The notes below the pieces were generated by a model. The model did no database searches. It was given only the letters and a program-made list of their open reading frames with translations, and had not been told where the DNA came from. This document shows positions 21,801 through 31,246 of a DNA stretch of 64,000 nt, one piece after another. The stretch covers positions 868,001-932,000 of the forward strand of contig NZ_JAPMUA010000001.1 in NCBI RefSeq assembly GCF_029603155.1, read 5' to 3'. The position numbers and the translations under genes were made by a program. How positions within the stretch are numbered: position 1 is the stretch's first letter; each line of letters opens with the position of its first letter. Source of the stretch: Galbibacter pacificus (lineage in GTDB: Bacteria > Bacteroidota > Bacteroidia > Flavobacteriales > Flavobacteriaceae).

Positions 21801-23330
21801 ATGCAAAACAACGTACTCATTTTAGATTTTGGTTCGCAGTATACCCAGTTAATCGCAAGACGCGTTAGGGAACTCAATATTTTCTGCGAAATTTATCCAT
21901 ATAACAATTTACCAGGAGATTTAAGCACATATAAAGCCGTAATACTTTCCGGAAGCCCATTTTCTGTAAGAGGCGAAGATGCACCCCATCCCGATTTGTC
22001 GCAGATTAGGGGAAAAGTGCCTATACTTGCCGTATGTTACGGGGCACAGTATTTGGCCCATTTTGGCGGAGGTGAAGTAGCCCCGTCCAATACGCGAGAA
22101 TACGGAAGGGCAAACCTTTCTTTTATTGCAGAGAACGAAGCTTTTTTTGATAATATACAAATAGGGAGCCAAGTATGGATGAGCCATAGCGACACCATTA
22201 AGAAGTTGCCCACGGGAGCAGTTAAATTGGCTAGTACGAGCGATGTGGAAAATGCTTCCTATAAAATTGAAGGCGAAACCACTTATGCTATTCAATTTCA
22301 CCCAGAGGTATATCATTCAACTGACGGAAAACAGTTGTTGGAGAATTTTTTGGTTAAAATAGCCGGGGTAGACCAAACATGGACGCCCGATAATTTTGTA
22401 GACATGACCGTTGCCGAGCTAAAAGAAAAATTAGGGAACGACCGGGTAGTGCTAGGGCTTTCTGGTGGTGTAGATTCTACTGTAGCCGCAGTACTGCTCA
22501 ATAAGGCAATAGGCGATAACCTGTACTGTATTTTTGTAAATAACGGTTTGTTGCGTAAAGATGAGTTTGAAAGTGTGCTAAAACAATACGAAGGAATGGG
22601 ACTTAACGTAAAAGGAGTAGATTCTTCGGCACGCTTTTTGGACGCGCTTGCAGGGATAGACGACCCAGAACTTAAAAGAAAAGCCATAGGCAGGGTATTT
22701 ATAGAAGTTTTTGATGATGAAGCGCACGAGATCAACGATGTAAAATGGTTGGGGCAGGGAACAATTTACCCAGATGTAATAGAATCCATCTCTGTAAACG
22801 GCCCATCTGCCACCATTAAAAGTCACCACAATGTAGGTGGCCTGCCCGATTTTATGAAACTAAAAGTAGTCGAACCATTAAAAATGCTGTTTAAAGATGA
22901 GGTAAGGCGCGTTGGAGCATCCATGGGTATTAACCCCGATTTGTTAGGAAGACACCCGTTTCCCGGGCCGGGATTGGCAATCAGGATTTTGGGCGACATT
23001 ACTGCCGAAAAAGTTCGTATTTTGCAAGAAGTAGATGCTATATTTATTAACGGACTCAAACAATGGGGACTATACGATAAAGTATGGCAGGCAGGAGCCA
23101 TTTTATTGCCCGTAAATTCGGTTGGTGTTATGGGAGACGAGCGAACTTACGAAAAATGTGTAGCTTTACGTGCAGTAGAAAGTACCGATGGAATGACGGC
23201 CGATTGGGTAAATCTGCCTTATGAATTTCTACAAAAAACCTCTAACGATATAATAAATAAAGTTAAGGGCGTTAATAGAGTAGTGTACGATATAAGCTCA
23301 AAACCACCGGCAACCATCGAGTGGGAGTAG
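21801..23330 (+). CDS. guaA: GMP synthase (glutamine-hydrolysing)
   Basis: Converts XMP to GMP with ATP and glutamine. The 509 residues contain, in order, a class I amidotransferase domain (nucleophile C79 in ILAVCYGAQYLA, His/Glu in AIQFHPEVYH), the ATP-pyrophosphatase domain (P-loop LGLSGGVDSTVAAVLL) and the dimerisation domain ending in ISSKPPATIEWE. The ATG at 21801 gives the canonical MQNNVLILDFGSQYTQLIARR. A TTG six bases earlier would only add two residues and lies in the promoter. A long inverted repeat follows the stop codon. Confidence 0.98.
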   Translation: MQNNVLILDFGSQYTQLIARRVRELNIFCEIYPYNNLPGDLSTYKAVILSGSPFSVRGEDAPHPDLSQIRGKVPILAVCYGAQYLAHFGGGEVAPSNTREYGRANLSFIAENEAFFDNIQIGSQVWMSHSDTIKKLPTGAVKLASTSDVENASYKIEGETTYAIQFHPEVYHSTDGKQLLENFLVKIAGVDQTWTPDNFVDMTVAELKEKLGNDRVVLGLSGGVDSTVAAVLLNKAIGDNLYCIFVNNGLLRKDEFESVLKQYEGMGLNVKGVDSSARFLDALAGIDDPELKRKAIGRVFIEVFDDEAHEINDVKWLGQGTIYPDVIESISVNGPSATIKSHHNVGGLPDFMKLKVVEPLKMLFKDEVRRVGASMGINPDLLGRHPFPGPGLAIRILGDITAEKVRILQEVDAIFINGLKQWGLYDKVWQAGAILLPVNSVGVMGDERTYEKCVALRAVESTDGMTADWVNLPYEFLQKTSNDIINKVKGVNRVVYDISSKPPATIEWE

Positions 23331-23350
23331 CGATAGAGAATACAATGTAT

Positions 23351-23458
23351 GATTTTAGAAATACCGGGATTAAATTTTTTAAACCTGAAGTCGTGGAAGT
23401 CTAATTTTTTTTTGCAGTCACGGTAGTTACAAGAAAAATTTAATCCTGGCCTAAAATC
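23351..23458. repeat. 108-bp imperfect inverted repeat after guaA
   Basis: The left arm (23351-23379) and right arm (23434-23458) are complementary over GATTTTAG and over a 16-base block starting CCGGGATTAAAT (15 of 16 pairs), with a small asymmetric bulge. The loop is about 54 nt. As RNA this would be a very stable hairpin. No transposase, target-site duplication or second copy in the window is seen. Confidence 0.6.
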
Positions 23459-23479
23459 TGAAAAACCAAAATAAACCTT

Positions 23480-25447
23480 ATGAACAATTGTAAAGTCTTT
23501 TTTATACTAGCATTTCTTTTTTGTGCAACCCTACATGCACAAAAATTCGAAACACATGCTGTTAAACAAGGGGAAACATTAGAGAGCATAGCCAAACAAT
23601 ACCAAGTTACGCCCTATGCCATTATAAAGTTAAACCCCGAAGTAAAAAACGGTGTAAAGGCAAACACAATTGTAGTAATCCCTATTTCAGAAAAAAAAGA
23701 TACGCAGGGACAATGGGAAGGCACACAAGTCCAAACAGGCGAAGTAGAACGTTTTGTAGAGCACAAGGTAAGCCGTAAAGAAACTTTATATGCCATTTCA
23801 AAAGAATACAATGTTACGGTAGACGATATAAAACGTTACAACAAAGAACTCTATAGCAGGCAGCTCAAAAAAAATGAAGTAATAAAAATTCCCGTTTTTA
23901 AAACTACGACCAATCCTTCAATGCCAATGGTAAAAGAGGGGCTTATTGCATACAAAGTGGCACCCAAGGAGGGGCCTTGGCGCATTGCTTACGAGCACGG
24001 TATTACCGTAGATTCCCTTAAGGCCCTTAATCCGGGCATGCCTGAAGTACTAAAAGAAGGCGCCACGCTTTGGGTACCGTTTGTGGCCGGAAACGATAAA
24101 AAACCTATTGAAACAGATGCGTATAATTATTATACCGTATTGCCAAAAGAAGGATTTTACAGGCTAAAAGTTAAATTGGGCATTACCCAAGAAGAAATCG
24201 AAGCCCTTAACCCAGAAGTAAAGGAGGATGGTTTAAAGGCAGGAATGGTGCTCAAGTTACCAAAAGACAAAATGGGCGATTTAACGGTAAACAATGGTCA
24301 GTTGGTCGAAAAATTCTCATTGTTGGATAGCCTGCATTACGATCAGCCATCAAAAATAGCCATGATACTCCCTTTTAAGTTGGACGAGTTGAACTTTGAG
24401 GACCTGAACACCAACAAAGAAAAAATAAAAAAAGATAAGCTGTTAAGCGTTTCCCTTGATTTTTATACCGGGGCTTTAATGGCGCTGGATTCGGCAAAGC
24501 AAATAGGCTTGTCGGTAGATTTAAAAGTATTCGACAGCGGTGCCAACGAAAGTACTGTGTCGCAAATAGCTTCAAGTGGGAAACTGTTGGGCAGCAATGC
24601 AATTATTGGCCCCATATTACCACAAACCTTCAACAGGGTTTCCAATTATGTAAGGGCCAGCAATACACCTATTTTTGCCCCCTTTTCCAACAAAGGGATA
24701 AACCTGTACAACAATGTGTACCAAACCTTGCCGCCCGATGAATTGTTGCGTAAGAAAATGCTTCAATTCTTAACAGAAAACGGAGCGGATAAAAACATCA
24801 TCATTATTTCAGATAAAAAAAGTGCCGCTGTAAAAACCCAGTTGCAAACTATATTTCCCGGTGCAAAGGTAATAACCCCAATAGACGATAAATTTATCAG
24901 ACTGGACGAAATCAATCCGTTTTTATCAGCAGAAAAAGAAAACTGGACCATTGTAGAAACAAACAGCATCCCGTTATTGACCAATATAACCGGAGTGCTC
25001 AATTCAGCAAAAACAGAAGAGCACAACATTACCATGCTTACCACATTGAAAGGAAGTGCCTACGATAGTGACAACATATCCAATATGCATTTGTCCAACT
25101 TGCACTTTCATTACCCTACAATCGATAAAATGTCCGATGTAAATTCGGCTTTCAGCAAAAAGTACGAAACAAAATACGGAACAACGCCCAACAGATATGC
25201 CACAAGAGGATTCGATTTAACAATGGACGTAATTTTAAGGCTGGGCTACAATAAAAACCTGGATTATGTAGCGTCGCGGGTAAGCGAAACCGAATATATC
25301 GAGAACAAATTCGATTATATAAAAGAAGCCACCGGCGGTTATTACAATCAAGCACTCTACATAGTTCAATACGATAACCTAGAAATTAAAGAAGTAAAAA
25401 ACAATGCCAACCTCGATAGTAACATACTTGGGAGCACTTCGAACTAA
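23480..25447 (+). CDS. exported LysM-repeat protein with periplasmic-binding-like domain
   Basis: A 655-residue exported protein (signal MNNCKVFFILAFLFCATLHA). Four LysM-type repeats follow: about residues 25-70 (HAVKQGETLESIAKQYQVTP), 92-140, 155-205 and 215-262. The last two are diverged, reading KVAPKEGPWRIAYEHGIT and TVLPKEGFYRLKVKLGIT. From about 285 the protein resembles a type I periplasmic binding fold (KIAMILPFKLDEL..., NAIIGPILPQTFNRVSNYV, APFSNKG). LysM repeats bind peptidoglycan, and the C-terminal domain may sense or bind a ligand, as in LpoA-like regulators; that is inference. Its last 44 nt overlap the OsmC gene. Confidence 0.88.
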   Translation: MNNCKVFFILAFLFCATLHAQKFETHAVKQGETLESIAKQYQVTPYAIIKLNPEVKNGVKANTIVVIPISEKKDTQGQWEGTQVQTGEVERFVEHKVSRKETLYAISKEYNVTVDDIKRYNKELYSRQLKKNEVIKIPVFKTTTNPSMPMVKEGLIAYKVAPKEGPWRIAYEHGITVDSLKALNPGMPEVLKEGATLWVPFVAGNDKKPIETDAYNYYTVLPKEGFYRLKVKLGITQEEIEALNPEVKEDGLKAGMVLKLPKDKMGDLTVNNGQLVEKFSLLDSLHYDQPSKIAMILPFKLDELNFEDLNTNKEKIKKDKLLSVSLDFYTGALMALDSAKQIGLSVDLKVFDSGANESTVSQIASSGKLLGSNAIIGPILPQTFNRVSNYVRASNTPIFAPFSNKGINLYNNVYQTLPPDELLRKKMLQFLTENGADKNIIIISDKKSAAVKTQLQTIFPGAKVITPIDDKFIRLDEINPFLSAEKENWTIVETNSIPLLTNITGVLNSAKTEEHNITMLTTLKGSAYDSDNISNMHLSNLHFHYPTIDKMSDVNSAFSKKYETKYGTTPNRYATRGFDLTMDVILRLGYNKNLDYVASRVSETEYIENKFDYIKEATGGYYNQALYIVQYDNLEIKEVKNNANLDSNILGSTSN

Positions 25448-25808
25448 ATGTGTTCACCTAAAAAGCAGCAACTCCTTTATAACCGATGCCCCGACCGATA
25501 ACAATGGGAAAGGCGAAGCTTTTTCCCCCACCGATACCGTGGCAACGGCCCTGGCCAGTTGCATGCTCACGGTCATGGGCATAAAAGCCCGTGATATGGA
25601 CGTAGAGCTAACCGAAACCACCGCAACGGTAACCAAAACAATGGCCGCCGACCCGCGTCGGATATCAAAAATAGGAGTCGTTTTCGATATCCCGGTTCAT
25701 GTAGACGAAAAAAGCAGGAAAATACTGGAAAAAACTGCAAATACCTGCCCAGTGCACCATAGTTTGCACCCCGATATAGAAAAAGTTATAACATTTAACT
25801 GGAAATAA
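25404..25808 (+). CDS. OsmC family peroxiredoxin-like protein
   Basis: Thiol-dependent hydroperoxide reductase family. The two reactive cysteines are present: C53 in TALASCMLTVMGIKA and C115 in TANTCPVHHSLHPD. At 134 residues it is family length, and the opening VTYLGALRTKCVHLKSS is the usual N-terminus, so the ATG at 25404 is probably right even though it lies 44 nt inside the preceding gene. The substrate (organic hydroperoxides in known members) is inferred. Overlap with the LysM gene suggests co-transcription, but no functional link is evident. Confidence 0.9.
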   Translation: MPTSIVTYLGALRTKCVHLKSSNSFITDAPTDNNGKGEAFSPTDTVATALASCMLTVMGIKARDMDVELTETTATVTKTMAADPRRISKIGVVFDIPVHVDEKSRKILEKTANTCPVHHSLHPDIEKVITFNWK

Positions 25809-25811
25809 TTA

Positions 25812-25924
25812 ATTTGGGCATTCCCAAGTTTTGAAAAAAAACTTGGTCGGGCTTTCGCTACTCGCTCCCAGATATTCCATTGTCTGGGGAGCTTAAACAC
25901 GCCGCTCAATCCCTAATGCAAAAA
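25812..25924. repeat. structured intergenic repeat element
   Basis: Three nested stems can be drawn: an outer GCATT/AATGC (25818-25822 with 25915-25919), CCAAGTTTT/AAAACTTGG (25824-25832 with 25838-25846) and CTCCCAGA/TCTGGGGAG (25865-25872 with 25883-25891, one bulge). The blocks GGTCGGGCTTTCGCTA and CAATCCCTAATGC resemble, from memory, a dispersed element common in flavobacterial spacers. A single copy is present here. Confidence 0.55.
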
Positions 25925-26071
25925 AGCGTAAACCTTCTTAATTAATCATATTAAAACAATGCAAGCATACCTACAAGGTTGTTAAAACCTTACAGGAAGT
26001 ATAGGTTCAACAAAATAACTAAGCTTAAATTTTTAAAAAACCATTAACAAACCCAAACCCAAAAAGATCCA

Positions 26072-26293
26072 ATGAATATCGAGCCAAACAAAGCGTTTTT
26101 ATTAAAATTGGCACACGCAAAAATGCCGTTCGGGAAATATAAAGACCGCTATTTGGTAGATATCCCAGAAGCATATTATGTATGGTTCAAGCAAAAAGGC
26201 TTTCCAAAGGGGGAATTGGGGCAACAGTTAGAGGCCATGCACGAAATTAAAATTAGCGGACTCGAAGGTTTGATACGAAAGATAAGGACGTAA
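26072..26293 (+). CDS. DUF3820 family small protein
   Basis: Seventy-three residues, of which LAHAKMPFGKYKDRYLVDIPEAYYVWFKQKGFPKGELG is the DUF3820 signature (GKYKG..l.DiP..Yl.W). The family is small and soluble and is often found near nucleic-acid enzymes, but no biochemical function is established. It is separated from pyrG by 148 nt with pyrG's own promoter, so it is probably monocistronic. The preceding 260 bp hold the structured repeat element and no promoter box that I can identify. Confidence 0.85.
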   Translation: MNIEPNKAFLLKLAHAKMPFGKYKDRYLVDIPEAYYVWFKQKGFPKGELGQQLEAMHEIKISGLEGLIRKIRT

Positions 26294-26376
26294 CAAAATT
26301 TTTCACAGCCCCTATTTTTCACAGCTATTTTCATAAAATCAAAAGAGGAGAAAACCGTTTTTTTAATTCTTATTTG

Positions 26377-26384
26377 TATTTTTG
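26377..26384 (+). promoter_or_regulatory. -7 element for pyrG
   Basis: TATTTTTG, a full TAnnTTTG match, 57 nt before the pyrG ATG. The leader shows no CTP-sensing G-run of the Bacillus type. Confidence 0.5.
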
Positions 26385-26441
26385 CCGCGTTATTTCAACA
26401 ACCTGTTTATATGCAGGCAAAAATCAATTAAGTAAAGATAA

Positions 26442-28058
26442 ATGGCAGATACCAAATACATTTTTGTTACGGGTGGTGTAACTTCTTCATTGGGAAAAGG
26501 AATTATAGCAGCATCATTGGCAAAGCTTTTACAGGCTAGAGGATATAAAACTACAATTCAAAAACTCGACCCATACATTAATGTAGACCCGGGAACGCTA
26601 AACCCATACGAACACGGCGAATGTTATGTTACCGACGATGGCGCAGAAACCGATTTGGATCTGGGGCATTACGAGCGTTTTTTAAACGTAAACACCTCTC
26701 AGGCCAACAATGTTACCACCGGTAGAATTTATCAAAGCGTAATTGAAAAGGAAAGAAAAGGAGAATTTCTAGGAAAAACGGTGCAGGTGGTGCCGCATAT
26801 TACCAACGAAATAAAAGAACGCATTCAACTACTCGGAAAAAATGGCGAATACGACATTGTTATTACCGAAATAGGTGGTACCGTGGGCGATATAGAATCG
26901 TTGCCATATATTGAAGCTGTTAGACAGTTAATGTGGGAATTGGGCGATAATAACGGGATTGTTATCCATTTAACGCTTGTTCCTTATTTATCGGCCGCAG
27001 GCGAATTAAAAACAAAACCTACACAACACTCCGTAAAAACATTAATGGAAAGCGGAATCAAGGCCGATATATTGGTTTGTAGGACAGAGCATGAACTTTC
27101 AGACGATCTGCGGGAAAAATTGGCACTGTTCTGTAACGTAAAACGTGAGGCCGTAATACAATCCATAGACGCTTCAACCATATACGATGTGCCCAACATG
27201 ATGTTGCACGAAGGTTTGGACACGGTTGTGCTTAAAAAATTGGCTTTAGCAGAAAAAGCTGCTCCCGATTTAATGCGTTGGAACCAATTTCTGGACCGCC
27301 ATAAAAACCCCAAGGATGAAGTGCATATCGGTCTAGTGGGTAAATATGTAGAGCTTCAGGATAGTTATAAATCTATTTTAGAGGCATTTATCCATGCCGG
27401 GGCCGAAAACGAAGTAAAAGTAAATGTTGAATACATCCATTCCGAGCATATTACACAGCATGTATTAAAAAATAAAATAGCAAAACTGGACGGGGTTTTG
27501 GTAGCTCCCGGTTTTGGAGAAAGGGGCATAGAAGGAAAAATTGAAGCAATTCAATATGTTCGAGAGAACAATATCCCGTTTTTAGGAATCTGTTTAGGCA
27601 TGCAAATGGCAGTAATAGAGTTTGCGCGCAATGTTTTAAATATAAAAGACGCAAATTCTACCGAAATGAACCCAAATACCCCCAACCCGGTAATAGACCT
27701 TATGGAAGAGCAAAAGGATATTACCCATATGGGCGGAACAATGCGTTTGGGAGCTTGGGACTGTAATGTGCAAGCAAACAGTTTGGTGGCAAAAGTATAT
27801 GGCGCAAACAAAATATCAGAACGCCATAGACACCGTTACGAATTTAACGATAAATTTAAGGGGCAAATAGAAGCCGCAGGACTAAAAGCTACAGGTTTAA
27901 ACCCAGAAACAGGTTTGGTAGAAATAGTAGAACTACCTTCGCATCCTTGGTTTGTTGGGGTTCAATACCATCCGGAGTATAAAAGTACGGTTGCCAATCC
28001 GCACCCTTTATTTGTAGCGTTTGTAAAATCTGCACTTCAATATAAAAAGAACAAATAA
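26442..28058 (+). CDS. pyrG: CTP synthase
   Basis: Amidates UTP to CTP using glutamine and ATP. The 538-residue protein has the N-terminal amidoligase domain (KYIFVTGGVTSSLGKG P-loop at about 5-20, LDPYINVDPGTLNPYEHGE, EIGGTVGDIES) and a C-terminal class I glutaminase (nucleophile in FLGICLGMQ, catalytic His/Glu in GVQYHPEYKS). Length and order are canonical. It is followed after 104 nt by yidC, with no obvious terminator except a small ATGCCA/TGGCAT hairpin, so partial read-through into yidC is possible. Confidence 0.98.
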   Translation: MADTKYIFVTGGVTSSLGKGIIAASLAKLLQARGYKTTIQKLDPYINVDPGTLNPYEHGECYVTDDGAETDLDLGHYERFLNVNTSQANNVTTGRIYQSVIEKERKGEFLGKTVQVVPHITNEIKERIQLLGKNGEYDIVITEIGGTVGDIESLPYIEAVRQLMWELGDNNGIVIHLTLVPYLSAAGELKTKPTQHSVKTLMESGIKADILVCRTEHELSDDLREKLALFCNVKREAVIQSIDASTIYDVPNMMLHEGLDTVVLKKLALAEKAAPDLMRWNQFLDRHKNPKDEVHIGLVGKYVELQDSYKSILEAFIHAGAENEVKVNVEYIHSEHITQHVLKNKIAKLDGVLVAPGFGERGIEGKIEAIQYVRENNIPFLGICLGMQMAVIEFARNVLNIKDANSTEMNPNTPNPVIDLMEEQKDITHMGGTMRLGAWDCNVQANSLVAKVYGANKISERHRHRYEFNDKFKGQIEAAGLKATGLNPETGLVEIVELPSHPWFVGVQYHPEYKSTVANPHPLFVAFVKSALQYKKNK

Positions 28059-28162
28059 TGCCAGTTTGGCATGAAAGGAAGATTTGGGCACATCTTTGTA
28101 TGTTTTATGGCATCATGGAAGTTGCCCTTCTTTTAAAAGCAACTTATTTTAATAATAACTAA

Positions 28163-30043
28163 ATGGAACAAAAGAAATTTGACATTAACTCCATACTTGG
28201 ATTTGTGCTTATAGGCGTAATTTTAATTTGGGTAATGTACAATAACCAGCCTACCGAAGAAGAAATACAAGCTGAAAAGGCCAAACAGGAACAGGTTGAA
28301 AAAGCAAAAGAAACAGAAAAAAACGCGGCAATGATAGAACAGGTCCCTGCTGTTGATTTAAAAGATTCTACCGCTCTTTCTCAATATAAAAGTACCTTGG
28401 GAGCTTTTGCCTATTCTGCTTCATTGCCATCGGCTACCGATAATTCTACTACTTTCGAGAATGAATTGGTCCGTTTTAAAATAAGCAACAAAGGGGGGCA
28501 GATTGTAGAAGCTGTTTTAAAGAATTATAAAACGTTCGATTCCATTCCCGTGTATTTAATTAAAGACGGAAATGCATCCTTCAACCTAAATTTTAATACT
28601 AACGATAACAGGACATTAAATACCCAAGATTTATATTTTGAACCTACTTTGACAAAAAATGGAGAGAATCAAGTACTTTCCATGAAGTTGAAGACCGGTA
28701 GCAATAAGTACCTTGAATACCGTTACGAGTTAAAACCAAATGAATATCTGGTAGATTTTACCATCCGCTCGCAAGGATTAAACGGGGTGATTAACAGTTC
28801 GCAGCCAATAACCCTTGATTGGAAACTAAAAGGAATACGCCATAGCCGAAGCATTAAGTACGAAAACCGATATACTCGCTTGACATACGAACACGATGGT
28901 GATACCGGAAAATTATCACCGGGAGGAGAAGACGATGAAAGCGAGAAAAATATCAGTTGGATTTCATACAGGCAACACTTTTTTAGTTCTATCCTGGTTA
29001 ATCCCAATGCCTTTTCTGATGCTTCGTTTACTTCAGAACAATTATTTGAAGATGAAAGCCCTGAAGAAAAATATGTAAAACTTTATACCACTTCAACACC
29101 TTTGGAATTAAAGGGAGGGGAATTAAATTATAATTTACATTGGTATTACGGACCCACGGACGCAAGGATTTTTAAGCAATATAAAGATTTAAACCTATCA
29201 GATTCCATTCCTTTTGGTTGGGGGATTTTCGGTTTTATCAATAAACATGTGTTTACGCCTTTGTACGACTTCCTGAGTTCGGTATTTCCTTATGGTATTG
29301 CCATTATTATAATGACCATTATTGTAAGGTTGGCGTTGTCTCCGGTAACATACAAGTCGTATTTATCGCAGGCCAAGATGAAGGTTATTAAGCCTGAGGT
29401 GAATGAAATTGCGCAGAAGTACAAAGACAATCCAATGAAGCGCCAACAGGAAACCATGAAACTTTACAGCAAGGCAGGAGTGAGCCCAATGAGCGGTTGT
29501 ATACCGGGGCTTCTGCAAATTCCTGTTTTCTATGCGTTGTTTATGTTTTTTCCAACAGCTATTATGTTGCGGCAAAAATCGTTTCTTTGGGCAAACGACC
29601 TTTCATCATACGATATTATATACAAGTTCCCGGAAGGGTTCAGTATTCCGTTCTACGGAGACCATGTTAGTTTGTTCCCGATTTTGGCCTCTATTGCCAT
29701 ATTTTTCTATATGAAAATGACAACCGGGCAACAACAGGCCATGCAACAGCCAGCCCAGGAAGGAATGCCCGATATGGGAAGCATTATGAAAGTAATGATA
29801 TACATTTCTCCCGTAATGATGTTGTTCTTCTTTAACAATTATGCCAGTGGGTTGAGTTTGTACTATTTTATTTCAAACTTGATTACCATTGTGATAATGC
29901 TCGTGATTAAGAAATATATTATTGATGATGAAAAAATCCATGAAAAAATTCAGGAGAATAAGAAAAAGCCTAAAAAAGAAAGTCGTTTCCAGAGGAAGAT
30001 GAGGGAAATGATGGAGCAGGCAGAATCTCAGAAAAAGAAATAA
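28163..30043 (+). CDS. yidC: membrane protein insertase YidC
   Basis: Inserts and folds inner-membrane proteins, with or without SecYEG. The 626 residues have an N-terminal helix (about 12-25, FVLIGVILIWVMYNNQ), a Gln/Lys/Glu-rich linker, the large periplasmic beta domain (about 75-360) and the conserved five-helix core from about 370 (YGIAIIIMTIIVRLALSPVTYKSYLSQAKMK), including the hydrophilic-groove arginine in IIVRLAL. A basic C-terminal tail (KKPKKESRFQRKMREM) could contact ribosomes. The size is that of Gram-negative Bacteroidota YidC. A bidirectional terminator follows. Confidence 0.97.
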   Translation: MEQKKFDINSILGFVLIGVILIWVMYNNQPTEEEIQAEKAKQEQVEKAKETEKNAAMIEQVPAVDLKDSTALSQYKSTLGAFAYSASLPSATDNSTTFENELVRFKISNKGGQIVEAVLKNYKTFDSIPVYLIKDGNASFNLNFNTNDNRTLNTQDLYFEPTLTKNGENQVLSMKLKTGSNKYLEYRYELKPNEYLVDFTIRSQGLNGVINSSQPITLDWKLKGIRHSRSIKYENRYTRLTYEHDGDTGKLSPGGEDDESEKNISWISYRQHFFSSILVNPNAFSDASFTSEQLFEDESPEEKYVKLYTTSTPLELKGGELNYNLHWYYGPTDARIFKQYKDLNLSDSIPFGWGIFGFINKHVFTPLYDFLSSVFPYGIAIIIMTIIVRLALSPVTYKSYLSQAKMKVIKPEVNEIAQKYKDNPMKRQQETMKLYSKAGVSPMSGCIPGLLQIPVFYALFMFFPTAIMLRQKSFLWANDLSSYDIIYKFPEGFSIPFYGDHVSLFPILASIAIFFYMKMTTGQQQAMQQPAQEGMPDMGSIMKVMIYISPVMMLFFFNNYASGLSLYYFISNLITIVIMLVIKKYIIDDEKIHEKIQENKKKPKKESRFQRKMREMMEQAESQKKK

Positions 30044-30064
30044 ATATATTATATATAATGCAAC

Positions 30065-30101
30065 AAAAAGCGGCAAACTGTATACAGTTTTGCCGCTTTT
30101 T
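30065..30101. terminator. bidirectional terminator between yidC and the fasciclin gene
   Basis: AAAAAGCGGCAAACTG (30065-30080) pairs with CAGTTTTGCCGCTTTTT (30085-30101), with one bulged T. A-run and T-run flank it, so it works for both convergent genes. Confidence 0.9.
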
Positions 30102-30121
30102 GTTTAGTGAATTGTTTAATA

Positions 30122-31081
30122 TTATTCGTATTCCAGAACCTTGTCTATTACATGGGCAATCCCGTTCCAGGCCACATAATCGGTTTTGGCCATTGTTGCT
30201 TTACCGCCTATATTATCGGTTATGGTAACGTTGCTACCGGTATTTGTGGTAATATTTGTGCCTTGCCAAGTTTTAAGTTCTCCATTGTCTTGAAATTTGG
30301 TTGCAGAAAAAACATTTCCGTCCAACACATGGTATTTTACGGTTTCTTCAAGCTTTTCCACCGTAATGGTACCCATGGCCAAAAAAGCGGCTTCATTGGG
30401 TACAAATAGAGTTAAATCGGCAGTTGGATCGTTTAACTTGGTATAAATATCGCTATTTATTGCTTGAGAAGCATCATAGAGATTGGTAAATGCCGGGTCT
30501 ACTTTTATAAAGGTAGCCAAGGTATTTGGTTTTATTACAGCATCAACCTCATGGATAACCCCATTTGTAATTTCAATATCTGCTTTGGTAACCAATATGC
30601 CATCATTAATTATAAATGCATCATTGGGTTTGGATACAAACAAGTCTATGTTGGCTTGAGACGAAAATTCCTTCGCCTGGGTTTTGTTGTAGCCTTCAGC
30701 AATAGCATTAATCATTTTTTCCTTGCCAAGAAGCATATGGTTTAAAATAATTTGCGTTAACGTATTGGTTGGGATATTAATTACGCTGTTAATCTTATTA
30801 GCTTCCAAATATTCGGTAAAAGCCTCGTTGTTCGGGGCAAAAAAAGTATACGAACCAGCTCCGTCTACATTCAGGGCATCTTGGTACCCTATCTGGTTGA
30901 TGGCTTCCACTAGAATACTGTAATCGGAATCGTTTTTTAAATAAGTATACAGGCTAACAGATTCTTCCGGAAGTTCTGTTTCCGGGTTATCTTCTGAAGA
31001 AGAATTGCTACATGCAATTAATGAGCATGAAAAGATTAGCAAAAGCATAATTGCTTTTAATGGTAGGTTTTGTTTATTCAT
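30122..31081 (-). CDS. fasciclin (FAS1) domain lipoprotein
   Basis: Surface or periplasmic lipoprotein with a signal MNKQNLPLKAIMLLLIFSCSLIAC (lipobox LIAC, cysteine 24), a short Ser/Glu linker and two FAS1 domains (about residues 43-178 and 186-318). Each has the H1 and H2 boxes: TFFAPNNEAFTEYL with LTQIILNHMLLGK, and LFVPNEAAFLAMG with EETVKYHVLDG. FAS1 domains mediate adhesion or matrix binding; here the partner is unknown. A glutamate- and serine-rich SSSEDNPETELPEE region follows the lipid anchor, which in Bacteroidota could act as a surface-export signal. It is monocistronic. Confidence 0.93.
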   Translation of the reverse strand: MNKQNLPLKAIMLLLIFSCSLIACSNSSSEDNPETELPEESVSLYTYLKNDSDYSILVEAINQIGYQDALNVDGAGSYTFFAPNNEAFTEYLEANKINSVINIPTNTLTQIILNHMLLGKEKMINAIAEGYNKTQAKEFSSQANIDLFVSKPNDAFIINDGILVTKADIEITNGVIHEVDAVIKPNTLATFIKVDPAFTNLYDASQAINSDIYTKLNDPTADLTLFVPNEAAFLAMGTITVEKLEETVKYHVLDGNVFSATKFQDNGELKTWQGTNITTNTGSNVTITDNIGGKATMAKTDYVAWNGIAHVIDKVLEYE

Positions 31082-31163
31082 GATTTGTAAAATTTGGTGC
31101 AGTAAATATATAGTTTTTATTAATTCATTTTAAGAATATACAAAATGAATGTTGTAATCTCAC

Positions 31164-31224
31164 TATTTTTGAAAGTACTTCCATGCATATCCGACAAAGC
31201 TATCCAACGAATTTTGTAATTTTG
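31164..31224 (+). promoter_or_regulatory. two tandem -7 elements for mnmA
   Basis: TATTTTTG (31164-31171) and TAATTTTG (31217-31224) both fully match TAnnTTTG. The proximal one is 22 nt before the mnmA ATG. Neither has a TTG at the usual -33 distance. Confidence 0.45.
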
Positions 31225-31246
31225 CATAAGATTTCAATTAATTATC

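Noticed and set aside
25404..25447. 44-nt overlap of the OsmC gene with the LysM gene as a frameshift artefact
   Set aside because: Both proteins have normal ends for their families, so the overlap is probably real.
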